Origin: CBDBCU01 sp965203435
Lineage (GTDB): Bacteria; Chloroflexota; Dehalococcoidia; Lucifugimonadales; UBA3495
DNA length: 64,000 nucleotides
Direction: 5' to 3'
Assembly (NCBI GenBank): GCA_965203435.1
Contig: CBDBCU010000005.1
Coordinates: forward strand, 62,001-126,000
The position numbers and the translations under genes are program-made. Of the stretch, positions 43,513-50,710 are shown piece by piece (within the stretch, counting starts at the first letter, position 1; each line of letters starts with the position of its first letter). A model generated the notes under the pieces. That model was given only the letters and a program-made list of their open reading frames with translations, was not told the origin of the DNA and ran no database searches.

Positions 43513-43541
43513 TTGGCAACCGGCCCTTTTTCGGCTATAGT
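43513..43541 (+). promoter_or_regulatory. Sigma-70-type promoter of the DUF4365 pair
   Basis: TTGGCA (43513-43518), 17-base spacer, TATAGT (43536-43541). The predicted start site lies about 13 bases before the ATG at 43561, with AGGAGG at 43551-43556. Confidence 0.7.
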
Positions 43542-43560
43542 GGTTTCAGCAGGAGGTGGG

Positions 43561-44046
43561 ATGACGCCGAACCAGCGAATGGAGGAGTTGTCCTTTGCCT
43601 ATGTCAAGGGTATCGCGGCCCGGGCCGGTTTCAAGGTAGCCCGGCCCAATACGGATACCGACAGCGTGGACGGCATCCTGATGTCCGACTATGGACGGCG
43701 GCCACGGGTGGAATTTCAAGCCAAGTCCACGACCCGGGATTTGTTGCGCGGGGACCGCATACACTTCCCGTTGCCGGTCAAGAACTATAACGAACTGCGG
43801 GCCGATACTATGGTACCCCGTATCCTGGTAGTTCTGCTGATGCCGGTGGATCCTGCCGAGTGGCTGGTTCAATCCCCTGAGGAGCTTTGTCTGCGGCATT
43901 GCGCTTACTGGCTCTCCTTGGAGGGCCGGCCGGCTACGGATAATCCGTCCAATGTCACGGTGTCAGTCCCCACGGCCAACATATTCAGCGTTGAGCAGCT
44001 GACCGGCCTGATGGAAAGGATTGAAAAGGGGGAATCGCTATGCTAG
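43561..44046 (+). CDS. DUF4365 (PD-(D/E)xK nuclease-like) protein
   Basis: A 161-residue protein. TPNQRMEELSFAYVKGIAARAGF, then DTDSVDGIL...RRPRVEFQAKSTT, is the DUF4365 pattern: an N-terminal Glu, a central Asp and the ExK (EFQAK) of a PD-(D/E)xK-like core, followed by FPLPVKNYNELR. Such domains are probable nucleases and occur near mobile and defence genes. Start ATG 43561 has an ideal AGGAGG at 4 bases. Its last 7 bases overlap the next gene, so the two proteins are made together. Confidence 0.8.
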   Translation: MTPNQRMEELSFAYVKGIAARAGFKVARPNTDTDSVDGILMSDYGRRPRVEFQAKSTTRDLLRGDRIHFPLPVKNYNELRADTMVPRILVVLLMPVDPAEWLVQSPEELCLRHCAYWLSLEGRPATDNPSNVTVSVPTANIFSVEQLTGLMERIEKGESLC

Positions 44047-45167
44047 TCCAGCTACGCGACCGGAAAGCGCTGGCCTCCTTGCCGATAGTCAACCTCCGTT
44101 CCTACCTGGCGGCCAATGGTTGGACTGAAGCAGGTCCGTGGGGCCGGCGGCCGGCTATGGTTTTCACCAAAGAATCCGACCACCGTTCTTGGGAGGTTCT
44201 GCTGCCTTTGCGGGATACCGTGGCCGACTACGCCGAGGCCATGGCTGAATCCATTGCGGCGATTGCCGAAGTTGAGGGGCGTTCCCAACTGGTAGTGTTT
44301 CACGACATATCCGGGGCCGGGGCCGATGTAATACGGCTGCGCTCTCGGAATGGGATGGCGGAGAAGCCGCTTTCCTTGCGTCAATCGGCCGGTCTTTTCC
44401 AGGACGCCTACGATATGCTGGCGGCCGCGGCCCGGTCGGTGGAAAAGCCGCAGCCGATCTATCGCGGGCCGGTCAGTTCGGCGGTAACGGAGTATCTGGA
44501 TAGGGTTCGTCCCTTGCCGGGCGATTATCAGGGTTACGCCCTCACGCTGCATTCGCCGGTGCCGGCGGAATTCGAGCGGCAAGAATACTCTGAGGACGAT
44601 TCCCATGCTCCCTTTCCCCGGCGCGCAACTCTTAAACTGGCCGACGCCTTGATCCATTCCACCGCAGCCTTAGCCGATACGGTTGCCGGAGATACTTTAG
44701 AACCTTTCCGGCGGGCCGTAGCTTATGGCGTCAGCGCCAATTTGTGCGATTCCCTGGCTGAACTGGCGAAAAGAGGCTCCGGAGTTGAAATCAGTTTGTC
44801 TTGGGCCGGAGTTCGCCCTGCTCGGGACAGGGAGCGCAACTTCCTATTTTCGGCAAACGCGGCGGATATTCTGGCCGAAGTTGCCAAGTCTTTTCGCAGC
44901 AGCGAGCCTTTCCTGAACGAGGCGGTAATAGCCTATGTCGTCCGGTTAGACCGGGAAGTAACGGAGTTTGACGGACGCGCCACGCTGTATTATGTGAAAG
45001 ACGGCCGCCCCCTGCGGTTGCGGGTTCGGTTCGAGGAGGCCGCTTATAGCACGGTCATCAGAGCCTTTGATGGGCGGATCCCCATCAGCTTGGACGGGGA
45101 CATTTACCGCGCCGGCAACGGATATGAACTGCGAAATCCGGTGAACTTGTCCCTGGTATCCCCATAA
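44040..45167 (+). CDS. Uncharacterised partner of the DUF4365 protein
   Basis: A 375-residue soluble protein that I cannot assign to a characterised family. The N-terminus (about 15-60: VNLRSYLAANGW...VLLPLRDTVADYAEAM) is mixed alpha/beta, the middle is largely helical and acidic, and the C-terminus is strand-rich (ATLYYVKDGRPLRLRVRFEE, then ISLDGDIYRAGNGYEL). No transmembrane segment and no evident catalytic triad. It overlaps the DUF4365 gene by 7 bases and ends at a strong terminator, so the two form a self-contained two-gene unit. Composition is slightly less GC-rich than neighbours. Confidence 0.75.
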   Translation: MLVQLRDRKALASLPIVNLRSYLAANGWTEAGPWGRRPAMVFTKESDHRSWEVLLPLRDTVADYAEAMAESIAAIAEVEGRSQLVVFHDISGAGADVIRLRSRNGMAEKPLSLRQSAGLFQDAYDMLAAAARSVEKPQPIYRGPVSSAVTEYLDRVRPLPGDYQGYALTLHSPVPAEFERQEYSEDDSHAPFPRRATLKLADALIHSTAALADTVAGDTLEPFRRAVAYGVSANLCDSLAELAKRGSGVEISLSWAGVRPARDRERNFLFSANAADILAEVAKSFRSSEPFLNEAVIAYVVRLDREVTEFDGRATLYYVKDGRPLRLRVRFEEAAYSTVIRAFDGRIPISLDGDIYRAGNGYELRNPVNLSLVSP

Positions 45168-45174
45168 GTGCCGG

Positions 45175-45206
45175 AAAGGCGGCGGCGTGCAAAAGCCGCC
45201 GCCTTT
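45175..45206 (+). terminator. Bidirectional hairpin terminator
   Basis: AAAGGCGGCGGC pairs perfectly with GCCGCCGCCTTT over an 8-base loop, giving A- and T-rich flanks in both directions. It lies between convergent genes ending at 45167 and 45220. Confidence 0.8.
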
Positions 45207-45219
45207 ATATGGATACTCT

Positions 45220-45660
45220 CTACCCCAACCCCGCCAAACATTCCCTAATCGGCTGGAACAGGCCGGTGAATATGGGGGTGTCGCGCAGGGTGTAGGGGCG
45301 GGCCGCCGATTCCCGCAGGGCCATTACCAAATCCAGAAAGGCCCCGGGATGGTCCGTCTCAAAGCCCAGCACAAACTCCTGGTCGTCCAGGCCGAAAGAG
45401 TAGGCGGTGCTGATTTTCACCTCCGGGTAGCGGTGGCCGATGGCAAAGTGTTCGTTCATCAGCCGCTGCCGTTCCTCGGGGCCGAGCTGATACCATTCGT
45501 GGGTTTTGACAAAGGGATAGACGAACAGGTACTTGCGCCCGACCATCCGCATCGCCGCGGTTGCGCCCTCCTGCCCCGCGTGGCGGTGCTGCTCCACATA
45601 GGGCGAGCGGCGGGTCATCGCCAGGTAGGAATGGGGGGCTATGGTCCCATGCCCCGCCGC
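45220..45660 (-). pseudogene. hemQ: 5'-truncated hemQ (coproheme decarboxylase / chlorite dismutase family)
   Basis: The C-terminal domain of HemQ is clearly present: YVEQHRHAGQEGAT, KYLFVYPFVKTHEWYQL, QRLMNEHFAIGHRYPEV (with the proximal heme His in NEHF), TAYSFGLDDQEFVLGFETD, then YTLRDTPIFTG. HemQ proteins are usually 180-250 residues with two ferredoxin-like domains. Here homology begins at about GTIAPHSYLAMTRRSPY, and an in-frame TGA lies 15 codons before the only ATG (45618), so the first domain is missing. rplA ends at 45725, leaving no room for it. A 132-residue product from 45618 is possible but would lack half of the fold. Confidence 0.75.
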
Positions 45661-45673
45661 TCACCCGAAACTT

Positions 45674-45697
45674 GTTGCCGGATAAATACCCGGCAAC
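45674..45697 (-). terminator. Hairpin after rplA
   Basis: GTTGCCGG/CCGGCAAC stem with an 8-base AT-rich loop, 28 bases after the rplA stop, at the junction with truncated hemQ. No T-run. The arm CTTGTTGCCGG also resembles the repeat unit in the rplK leader. Confidence 0.4.
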
Positions 45698-45724
45698 AGA
45701 ACCAATGGCGGCCCCGCCCCCGCC

Positions 45725-46438
45725 TTACTCCGGTTTCAGGGCTTGCAGGGCGTTCAAGTCCAGGGGGATGCTGGGGCCCATAGAGGAGGAGAGGTAGCCG
45801 GAGCGCAGGAAAGCCCCTTTGACCGCCGCCGGCCGGGCGCGGACCACGGAGTCGGTCAGCACCGCCAGGTTTTCCAGCAGATGGTCGGTGTCAAAGCTGG
45901 CTTTGCCAAAGGGGGAGTGGATAATGGCCGTGCGGTCGGTGCGGTATTCCAGGCGGCCGGCTTTGGATTCGGCAATGACCCGGCCCAAATCCCGGGGCTG
46001 CACCATCGTGCCGGTGCGGGGATTGGGCATCAGGCCCCGGCGGCCCAGGATGCGCCCCAGCTTGCCGATTTTGGGCATAATCTCCGGCGTCGCCAGGCCC
46101 ACCTCAAAATCCAGCCAGCCGCCCTCAATGCGGGCAATCAGGTCGTCATCCCCCACATAGTCGGCCCCGGCCTGGCGGGCAATTTCCGACCCCTCGCCGC
46201 TGGTAAAGACCAGCACCCGGATTTGCTTGCCCAAGCCGTGCGGCAGCACGGCCACATTCCGCACCATCTGATCGGCGTGGCGCGGGTCGGCGCTGGTGCG
46301 CAAGTGAACTTCCATCGTCTCGTCGAACTTGGTATTAGCCAGTTCTTTGAGCAGGTCGATGGCTTCCCGGGGGGCGTAAGGCTTATCCGGATTCACCCGC
46401 TCGGCGACTTCGGCGTAGCGGCGGCTGTGCTTGGGCAT
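45725..46438 (-). CDS. rplA: 50S ribosomal protein L1
   Basis: 237 residues with the L1 pattern: HSRRYAEVAERVNPDKPYAPREAIDLLKELANTKFDETMEVHLR, then GADYVGDDDLIARIEGGWLDF, and MPNPRTGTMVQPRDLGRVI. Binds 23S rRNA at the L1 stalk and in many bacteria represses its own operon by binding mRNA. It follows rplK by 4 bases, completing the nusG-rplK-rplA group. Confidence 0.97.
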   Translation of the reverse strand: MPKHSRRYAEVAERVNPDKPYAPREAIDLLKELANTKFDETMEVHLRTSADPRHADQMVRNVAVLPHGLGKQIRVLVFTSGEGSEIARQAGADYVGDDDLIARIEGGWLDFEVGLATPEIMPKIGKLGRILGRRGLMPNPRTGTMVQPRDLGRVIAESKAGRLEYRTDRTAIIHSPFGKASFDTDHLLENLAVLTDSVVRARPAAVKGAFLRSGYLSSSMGPSIPLDLNALQALKPE

Positions 46439-46442
46439 AGGT

Positions 46443-46871
46443 TTAATCCCCTTCCACGGCGATGCCCATACTGCGGGCGGTGCCGGCGATAATGGACATA
46501 GCCTGTTCCACCGAGTTGGCGTTCAGGTCTTTCAGCTTGGTTTCGGCGATTTCGCGCAGGGTGTCCTGGCTGATGGCCCCGGCTTTGCCCTGGCGGAAGT
46601 CCCCGGCGCCCTTTTCCACGCCGGCGGCCCGCCGCAGCAGGTCGGAGGCCGGGGGCGTGCGGGTTACAAAGGTAAAGGAGCGGTCTTCGAACACCGTCAG
46701 ATGCACCGGAACGATGGTGCCGGCCTGGGGCGAAGTGCGCTCGTTATACTCCTTGACGAAGCTCATAATGTTGACGCCGTGCTGACCCAGGGCCGGGCCG
46801 ACCGGCGGGGCGGGCGTCGCCTTGCCCGCCTCGAGTTGCAACTTGATGATTGCCCTGACCTTTTTAGCCAC
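46443..46871 (-). CDS. rplK: 50S ribosomal protein L11
   Basis: 142 residues. AKKVRAIIKLQLEAGKATPAPPVGPALGQHGVNIM is diagnostic of L11; TPPASDLLRRAAGV is the C-terminal rRNA-binding domain. I start at GTG 46871 with AGGAG 7 bases upstream; the longer frame runs into a tandem repeat. It binds the GTPase-associated centre of 23S rRNA. Confidence 0.96.
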   Translation of the reverse strand: MAKKVRAIIKLQLEAGKATPAPPVGPALGQHGVNIMSFVKEYNERTSPQAGTIVPVHLTVFEDRSFTFVTRTPPASDLLRRAAGVEKGAGDFRQGKAGAISQDTLREIAETKLKDLNANSVEQAMSIIAGTARSMGIAVEGD

Positions 46872-46910
46872 CTGCCTACTCCTGAGGGTATTTCCGTTGT
46901 TTGTGCCAGA

Positions 46911-47045
46911 CGAGCCGGAACCGCAATTTCCGCTCCCCCGGAACTTGTTGCCGGACGAGCCGGAACCGCAATTTCCGCTCCCCCGGAACTTGTTGCCGGA
47001 CGAGCCGGAACCGCAAATTCCGCTCACCCTGAACTTGTTGAAGGG
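46911..47045. repeat. Three-copy 45-bp tandem repeat in the nusG-rplK spacer
   Basis: The unit beginning GACGAGCCGGAACCGCAATT is present at about 46911, 46956 and 47001, the last diverging into a family B repeat (CACCCTGAACTTGTTGAAGG). The unit end CGGAACTTGTTGCCG looks like a modified family B core, so the array probably grew from one. Confidence 0.88.
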
Positions 47046-47165
47046 GCGAACCGGATCCGGCCGCCGGATAATCCCGAACCGGTTTAAGGGACAATCCGGT
47101 ACGCATTAGCCGCCGACAAAGGGACGGGTCACCCGGATAGAGAGCGGCCCGATTCCGCCGGGCGG

Positions 47166-47747
47166 TTAAGCCCGTTCCACTTGCAGGAAATCCAGTTCTA
47201 CCGGCGTTTCCCGGCCAAAGAACGAAACCAGCACCCGCACCTTGCCCTTGTTTTCGTCCACCGCGCCCACGGCCCCGACGAAATCCACGAAAGGCCCTTC
47301 GGTAATCCGCACCGTATCCCCGGATTCCAAGCCGATTTTGATGCGTCCCGGCCCGGTTTCCGAATGTTTCAGGATGGCGTCCACCTGATGGTCTTCGAGG
47401 GGCACCGGCTTGGGCCGCTGGTCGGGAGAATCGTCCTCGGCGGAGATGAATCCGGTTACGCCCGGCGTGTTGCGGACGACATACCAGCTTTCATCGTCCA
47501 TATTCATCTGCACCAGGACATAGCCCGGAAACAGCTTTTTCGTTTCCGCCTTGCGCTCCCCGTCCTTGAAAGACACTTCGGTCTCGGCGGGAACCACGAC
47601 CTGGACGATGCGGTCTTGAATATCCAAGTTTTCCCGGCGGGAATCCAGGGCTTTTTTAACCCGATCCTCCTGCCCGGAATAGGTATGCAGGATGTACCAG
47701 CGCAGGTTTTCCCCGGTTTCCGGGAAGTCATCGATTTGGGTGGTCAT
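47166..47747 (-). CDS. nusG: Transcription termination/antitermination factor NusG
   Basis: 193 residues. NRWYILHTYSG-like N-terminus (RWYILHTYSGQEDRVKKAL), LFPGYVLVQM, VRNTPGVTGFI and the KOW domain SGDTVRITEGPFVDFVGAV. Binds RNA polymerase and links it to the ribosome or Rho. Downstream of secE. Confidence 0.97.
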   Translation of the reverse strand: MTTQIDDFPETGENLRWYILHTYSGQEDRVKKALDSRRENLDIQDRIVQVVVPAETEVSFKDGERKAETKKLFPGYVLVQMNMDDESWYVVRNTPGVTGFISAEDDSPDQRPKPVPLEDHQVDAILKHSETGPGRIKIGLESGDTVRITEGPFVDFVGAVGAVDENKGKVRVLVSFFGRETPVELDFLQVERA

Positions 47748-47842
47748 CAGCTTTCCTGCCCGACCTGAAACTTTTGCTGCCCGCCGCCAATCCTATCCCG
47801 GAAAGCGGGAAAAGGAAAGCGGCGGATTTGGAATCGCCCGGG

Positions 47843-48085
47843 TTAGAACACCCGGAAAATCAGCCGGTTGAACAGCTCGGCGAATACGCGGTCCAGGCCG
47901 CCGAGAAAGAAACCGACCACGACCGACAGGGCAATGACGATGGCGGTGAGGCGGGCGGTTTCCTCTTTGCTGGGCCAGACCGACTTCCGCAGTTCCTCCA
48001 TCACCTCTTGCAGGAAACGCACCGGGCTGACCCGGGCCGCGTGGCCCGGGGTGATGGGATTTTGTTGACGGGCTACCCGCGCCAT
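47843..48085 (-). CDS. secE: Preprotein translocase subunit SecE
   Basis: 80 residues: a cytosolic amphipathic helix FLQEVMEELRKSVWPSKEET (the SecE signature) and one C-terminal TM helix. It clamps the SecY channel. Between rpmG and nusG, as in most bacteria, but the tRNA-Trp gene often found here is absent. Confidence 0.95.
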   Translation of the reverse strand: MARVARQQNPITPGHAARVSPVRFLQEVMEELRKSVWPSKEETARLTAIVIALSVVVGFFLGGLDRVFAELFNRLIFRVF

Positions 48086-48097
48086 AACGGCCGCCGC

Positions 48098-48268
48098 CTA
48101 CCGGGTTTCCCGGTGGGACTTGTGGCCCCGGCAACGGGAGCAGTATTTCCGCAGTTCCAGCCGCTGGGTGTCGTTGCGGCGGTTTTTGACCGTGGCGTAG
48201 TTCCGCTCCCGGCAATCGGTGCATTGGAGGGTAATGACGCCCCGGATGTCGGCGCTTTTGCGTGCCAT
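48098..48268 (-). CDS. rpmG: 50S ribosomal protein L33
   Basis: 56 residues with two zinc-binding CxxC pairs (CTDC and CSRC), so the zinc-dependent form. ARKSADIRGVITLQC and RNYATVKNRRNDTQRLELRKYC match L33. Start ATG 48268; 12 bases before secE. Confidence 0.95.
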   Translation of the reverse strand: MARKSADIRGVITLQCTDCRERNYATVKNRRNDTQRLELRKYCSRCRGHKSHRETR

Positions 48269-48312
48269 TATCCCGGCCCCCTGTTTATGGTATTCCGGGC
48301 GGTGGGTACTCG

Positions 48313-48367
48313 ATTCGTCCTCCCGCAACCGGTTTCAGAATGACCTTTCAACCGGTTGCGGACGAAT
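48313..48367. repeat. Inverted repeat between tuf and rpmG
   Basis: ATTCGTCC...GCAACCGGTT pairs with AACCGGTTGCGGACGAAT around a loop containing a family B-like core. It could attenuate readthrough from tuf into the downstream genes. Confidence 0.6.
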
Positions 48368-48395
48368 ATCCCGGAAACCGCCCGGAATCGTTGGT

Positions 48396-49580
48396 TTAAT
48401 CCAGCAGTTTGGTAAAGACCCCGGAGCCGACGGTGCGGCCGCCCTCCCGGATGGCAAAGCGCTGCCGTTCCTCCAGGGCGATGGGGGTAATCAGCGACAC
48501 GGTCATAGTGACATTGTCGCCGGGCATTACCATTTCCACCCCTTCGGGCAGAGTAATTTCCCCGGTGATGTCGCTGGTGCGGATGTAGAACTGCGGCTTG
48601 TAGCCGGAGAAAAAGGGCGTATGGCGGCCGCCCTCCTCCCGGCTCAGCACATACACCTCGGCCTCGGCCTGGGTATGGGGTTTCATGGAGCCGGGCTTGA
48701 CCACCACCTGGCCGCGTTCCACTTCATCCCGGTCAACGCCGCGCAGCAGAATGCCCACGGCGTCCCCGGCCTCGGTGGTGTCCAGGAGCTTGTGGAACAT
48801 TTCCAAGCCGGTGGCTACGGTTTTGCGGACGCCGCCGGAGCGGATGATTTCAATTTCCTCGCCCTGTTTCAGAGTGCCGCGTTCCACCCGGCCGGTGACC
48901 ACGGTGCCGCGGCCCTTGATGCCGAACACATCCTCGATGGGCATCAGGAAAGCCTGGTCGGTCAGGCGAGCCGGAATCGGAATGTAATCGTCCATCGCCT
49001 GCACCAGGTTCGCCACGCCCTCCATCGCCTCCGTCTCGCCCTCCAGGGCGTTCAGGGCGCTGACCCGGACGATGGGCGTGTCGTCGCCGGGGAAGTCGTA
49101 GGTGGTCAGCAGTTCCCGGACTTCCAGCTCCACCAGTTCCAGCAGCTCCTCGTCATCCATCATATCGACCTTGTTCAGGGCGACCAGGATCCGGGGAACT
49201 TCCACCTGACGGGCCAGGAGGATATGTTCCCGGGTCTGCGGCATGGGGCCGTCCGGGGCGCTGACGACCAGCACCGCGCCATCCATCTGGGCGGCCCCGG
49301 TAATCATATTCTTGATGTAGTCGGCGTGGCCCGGGCAGTCCACGTGGGCGTAGTGGCGGGTCTCGCTCTCGTACTCCACGTGGGCGATGGCGATGGTTAC
49401 GCCGCGGGCCCGTTCCTCCGGGGCGTTGTCGATGCTGCCGAAGTCCCGGAAGTTAGCCATCCCTTTCTCGGCCATTACCTTGGTAATGGCGGCGGTCAGG
49501 GTGGTTTTGCCGTGATCCACGTGGCCGATGGTGCCGACATTCACGTGGGGTTTGGAACGATCGAAACGCTGTTTGGCCAT
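48396..49580 (-). CDS. tuf: Elongation factor Tu
   Basis: 394 residues. G1 GHVDHGKT (19-26), G3 DCPGH (about 82), G4 NKVD, G5 SAL; domain 2 FLMPIEDVFGIKGRGTVVTGRVERG and domain 3 end VGSGVFTKLLD. Delivers aminoacyl-tRNA to the ribosome. It is transcribed with the tRNA genes upstream. Confidence 0.98.
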   Translation of the reverse strand: MAKQRFDRSKPHVNVGTIGHVDHGKTTLTAAITKVMAEKGMANFRDFGSIDNAPEERARGVTIAIAHVEYESETRHYAHVDCPGHADYIKNMITGAAQMDGAVLVVSAPDGPMPQTREHILLARQVEVPRILVALNKVDMMDDEELLELVELEVRELLTTYDFPGDDTPIVRVSALNALEGETEAMEGVANLVQAMDDYIPIPARLTDQAFLMPIEDVFGIKGRGTVVTGRVERGTLKQGEEIEIIRSGGVRKTVATGLEMFHKLLDTTEAGDAVGILLRGVDRDEVERGQVVVKPGSMKPHTQAEAEVYVLSREEGGRHTPFFSGYKPQFYIRTSDITGEITLPEGVEMVMPGDNVTMTVSLITPIALEERQRFAIREGGRTVGSGVFTKLLD

Positions 49581-49615
49581 TGACTCCTTTCTCCTTACGC
49601 TCCCGCCGGGAGTTC

Positions 49616-49690
49616 TGGAGCCCAGAGGCGGGATTGAACCGCCGACCCCGTTCTTACCAAGAACGTGCTCTACCGCTGAGCTATCTGGGC
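49616..49690 (-). tRNA. tRNA-Thr (anticodon GGT)
   Basis: Acceptor GCCCAGA/TCTGGGC, anticodon stem CGTTC/GAACG with loop TTGGTAA (GGT), T arm GGCGG-TTCAATC-CCGCC, CCA encoded. It lies 35 bases before tuf, the thrT-tufB-like arrangement. Confidence 0.96.
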
Positions 49691-49761
49691 TCGCAACTCT
49701 GATGAGTTCGGTTTAACCGCTATTTTGCCATCCCCGGTCGGGGGTGGTGTATTCGCTCCGT

Positions 49762-49790
49762 TCATCCTGAACTTGTTGAAGGACGAATAC
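49762..49790. repeat. Family B repeat between two tRNA genes
   Basis: TTCATCCTGAACTTGTTGAA copy in the spacer between tRNA-Tyr and tRNA-Thr(GGT), inside the tRNA-tuf transcription unit. In enterobacteria a tRNA-Gly lies at this point. Confidence 0.88.
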
Positions 49791-49842
49791 GCCACTGCCG
49801 ACCGAAAGCATTTTGCCATCTTTCGGAATAAAATGCAAGTGG

Positions 49843-49930
49843 TGGTGGAGGGGGCAGGATTCGAACCTGCGAAGTCCTTCCGGACGCCAGATTTACAGTC
49901 TGGTGGCTTTAACCACTCACCCACCCCTCC
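49843..49930 (-). tRNA. tRNA-Tyr (anticodon GTA)
   Basis: Class II tRNA: acceptor GGAGGGG, anticodon stem CCAGA/TCTGG with loop CTGTAAA (GTA), a long variable arm (CGTCCGGAAGGACTTCG), T arm GCAGG-TTCGAAT-CCTGC, CCA encoded. Confidence 0.96.
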
Positions 49931-49980
49931 GGATTTGCCGGTCGGCCGCCAGAGCGGCCCGGCCCGGGCTATAAAGTTTC

Positions 49981-50055
49981 TGGAGCCCCCGAGGGGACTC
50001 GAACCCCTAACTGGCCGATTACAAGTCGACTGCGCTACCGTTGCGCCACAGGGGC
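49981..50055 (-). tRNA. tRNA-Thr (anticodon TGT)
   Basis: Acceptor GCCCCTG with CGGGGGC (one G-U pair), anticodon stem GTCGA/TCGGC with loop CTTGTAA (TGT), T arm GGGG-TTCGAGT-CCCC, CCA encoded. First gene of the tRNA-tuf unit. Confidence 0.95.
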
Positions 50056-50130
50056 CGGCAAAGGGAGGGCCGGCCGGGCCAAACCCCGCAACGAGGCAAT
50101 CCCAGCAGCCAACCGCTTATGCAAAAAGGG

Positions 50131-50159
50131 ATTATAAACCCTTTTCAAGGAATTGTCAA
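50131..50159 (-). promoter_or_regulatory. Consensus sigma-70 promoter of the tRNA-tuf operon
   Basis: On the minus strand TTGACA (50154-50159), a 17-base spacer and TATAAT (50131-50136), both hexamers perfect. It lies 76 bases upstream of tRNA-Thr(TGT) and is divergent from the TIR pair. Confidence 0.85.
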
Positions 50160-50198
50160 CCGGCAATTTCAGGAATTTTGGATTTTGGCGGAAAATGT

Positions 50199-50204
50199 TA
50201 TAAT
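50199..50204 (+). promoter_or_regulatory. -10 element of the membrane/TIR gene pair
   Basis: TATAAT 35 bases before ATG 50239, with a weak TTTTGG at a 17-base spacing. It is back to back with the tRNA-tuf promoter. Confidence 0.5.
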
Positions 50205-50238
50205 GGGCCGGTCCGACAAAGCCGCCCGCGAGGTTTTT

Positions 50239-50706
50239 ATGGCCGGAAATGCAGCATTGGATCCGGGATCCGCCGCCGTGCAGCATCATCTTACCATGAT
50301 GCAGGGCATAATCACGCGGATGGCGGAAAACAGCCGTTCCTGCAAATTGTGGTGCGTCACCCTGGTTGCCGCCGTGCTGGTGCTGGTCGCCCGGACGGAA
50401 CAGCCCCACTACGCCCTGCTGGCCCTGCTGCCGGCCGGAATGTTCCTAATCCTGGACACCTACTATCTGGCCCTGGAACGGGCTTTCCGGCTTTCCTACA
50501 ATGCCTTTGTGCGGAAACTGCACCAGGGGGAATTGCAATCCGCTGACCTGTATAGACTGGCCCCGTCCGGTTCCATCCCCCGGCTATTTTTCGCTTGCCT
50601 GAAATCCTTTGCCATCTGGCCTTTCTACCCGGCCCTGGCTATAATGGTAGGGGCGGTTTGGGCGCTGATGAGCGGCTGCGTAGCCAGGCTGATTTTTGGA
50701 GGGTAG
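50239..50706 (+). CDS. Three-helix membrane protein paired with a TIR protein
   Basis: A 155-residue protein: a short soluble N-terminus (VQHHLTMMQGIITRMAENSRSCK), then TM helices near WCVTLVAAVLVLVA, YALLALLPAGMFLILDTYYLAL and YPALAIMVGAVWALMSGCV. An amphipathic loop between helices 2 and 3 contains FRLSYNAFVRKLHQGEL. No macro, SLOG, SIR2 or pore-toxin motif is visible. It ends 4 bases before the TIR gene. In known antiphage systems a TIR enzyme makes a nucleotide signal that opens a membrane or NAD-degrading effector, and this protein is the likely effector. That role is inferred from context. Confidence 0.75.
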   Translation: MAGNAALDPGSAAVQHHLTMMQGIITRMAENSRSCKLWCVTLVAAVLVLVARTEQPHYALLALLPAGMFLILDTYYLALERAFRLSYNAFVRKLHQGELQSADLYRLAPSGSIPRLFFACLKSFAIWPFYPALAIMVGAVWALMSGCVARLIFGG

Positions 50707-50710
50707 GGCG

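Noticed and set aside
45220..45618. Intact small HemQ-like protein
   Set aside because: Homology clearly continues upstream of the ATG (APHSYLA) until an in-frame stop, so the start of the family domain has been lost rather than evolved away; kept as a probable pseudogene.
46872..47027. N-terminal extension of L11
   Set aside because: The added residues come from the 45-bp tandem repeat (GSGSSGNKFRG-type); GTG 46871 with AGGAG gives a normal L11.
50041..50238. N-terminal extension of the TIR-associated membrane protein
   Set aside because: The longer frame would begin inside tRNA-Thr(TGT) and cross the tuf-operon promoter and the gene's own TATAAT.
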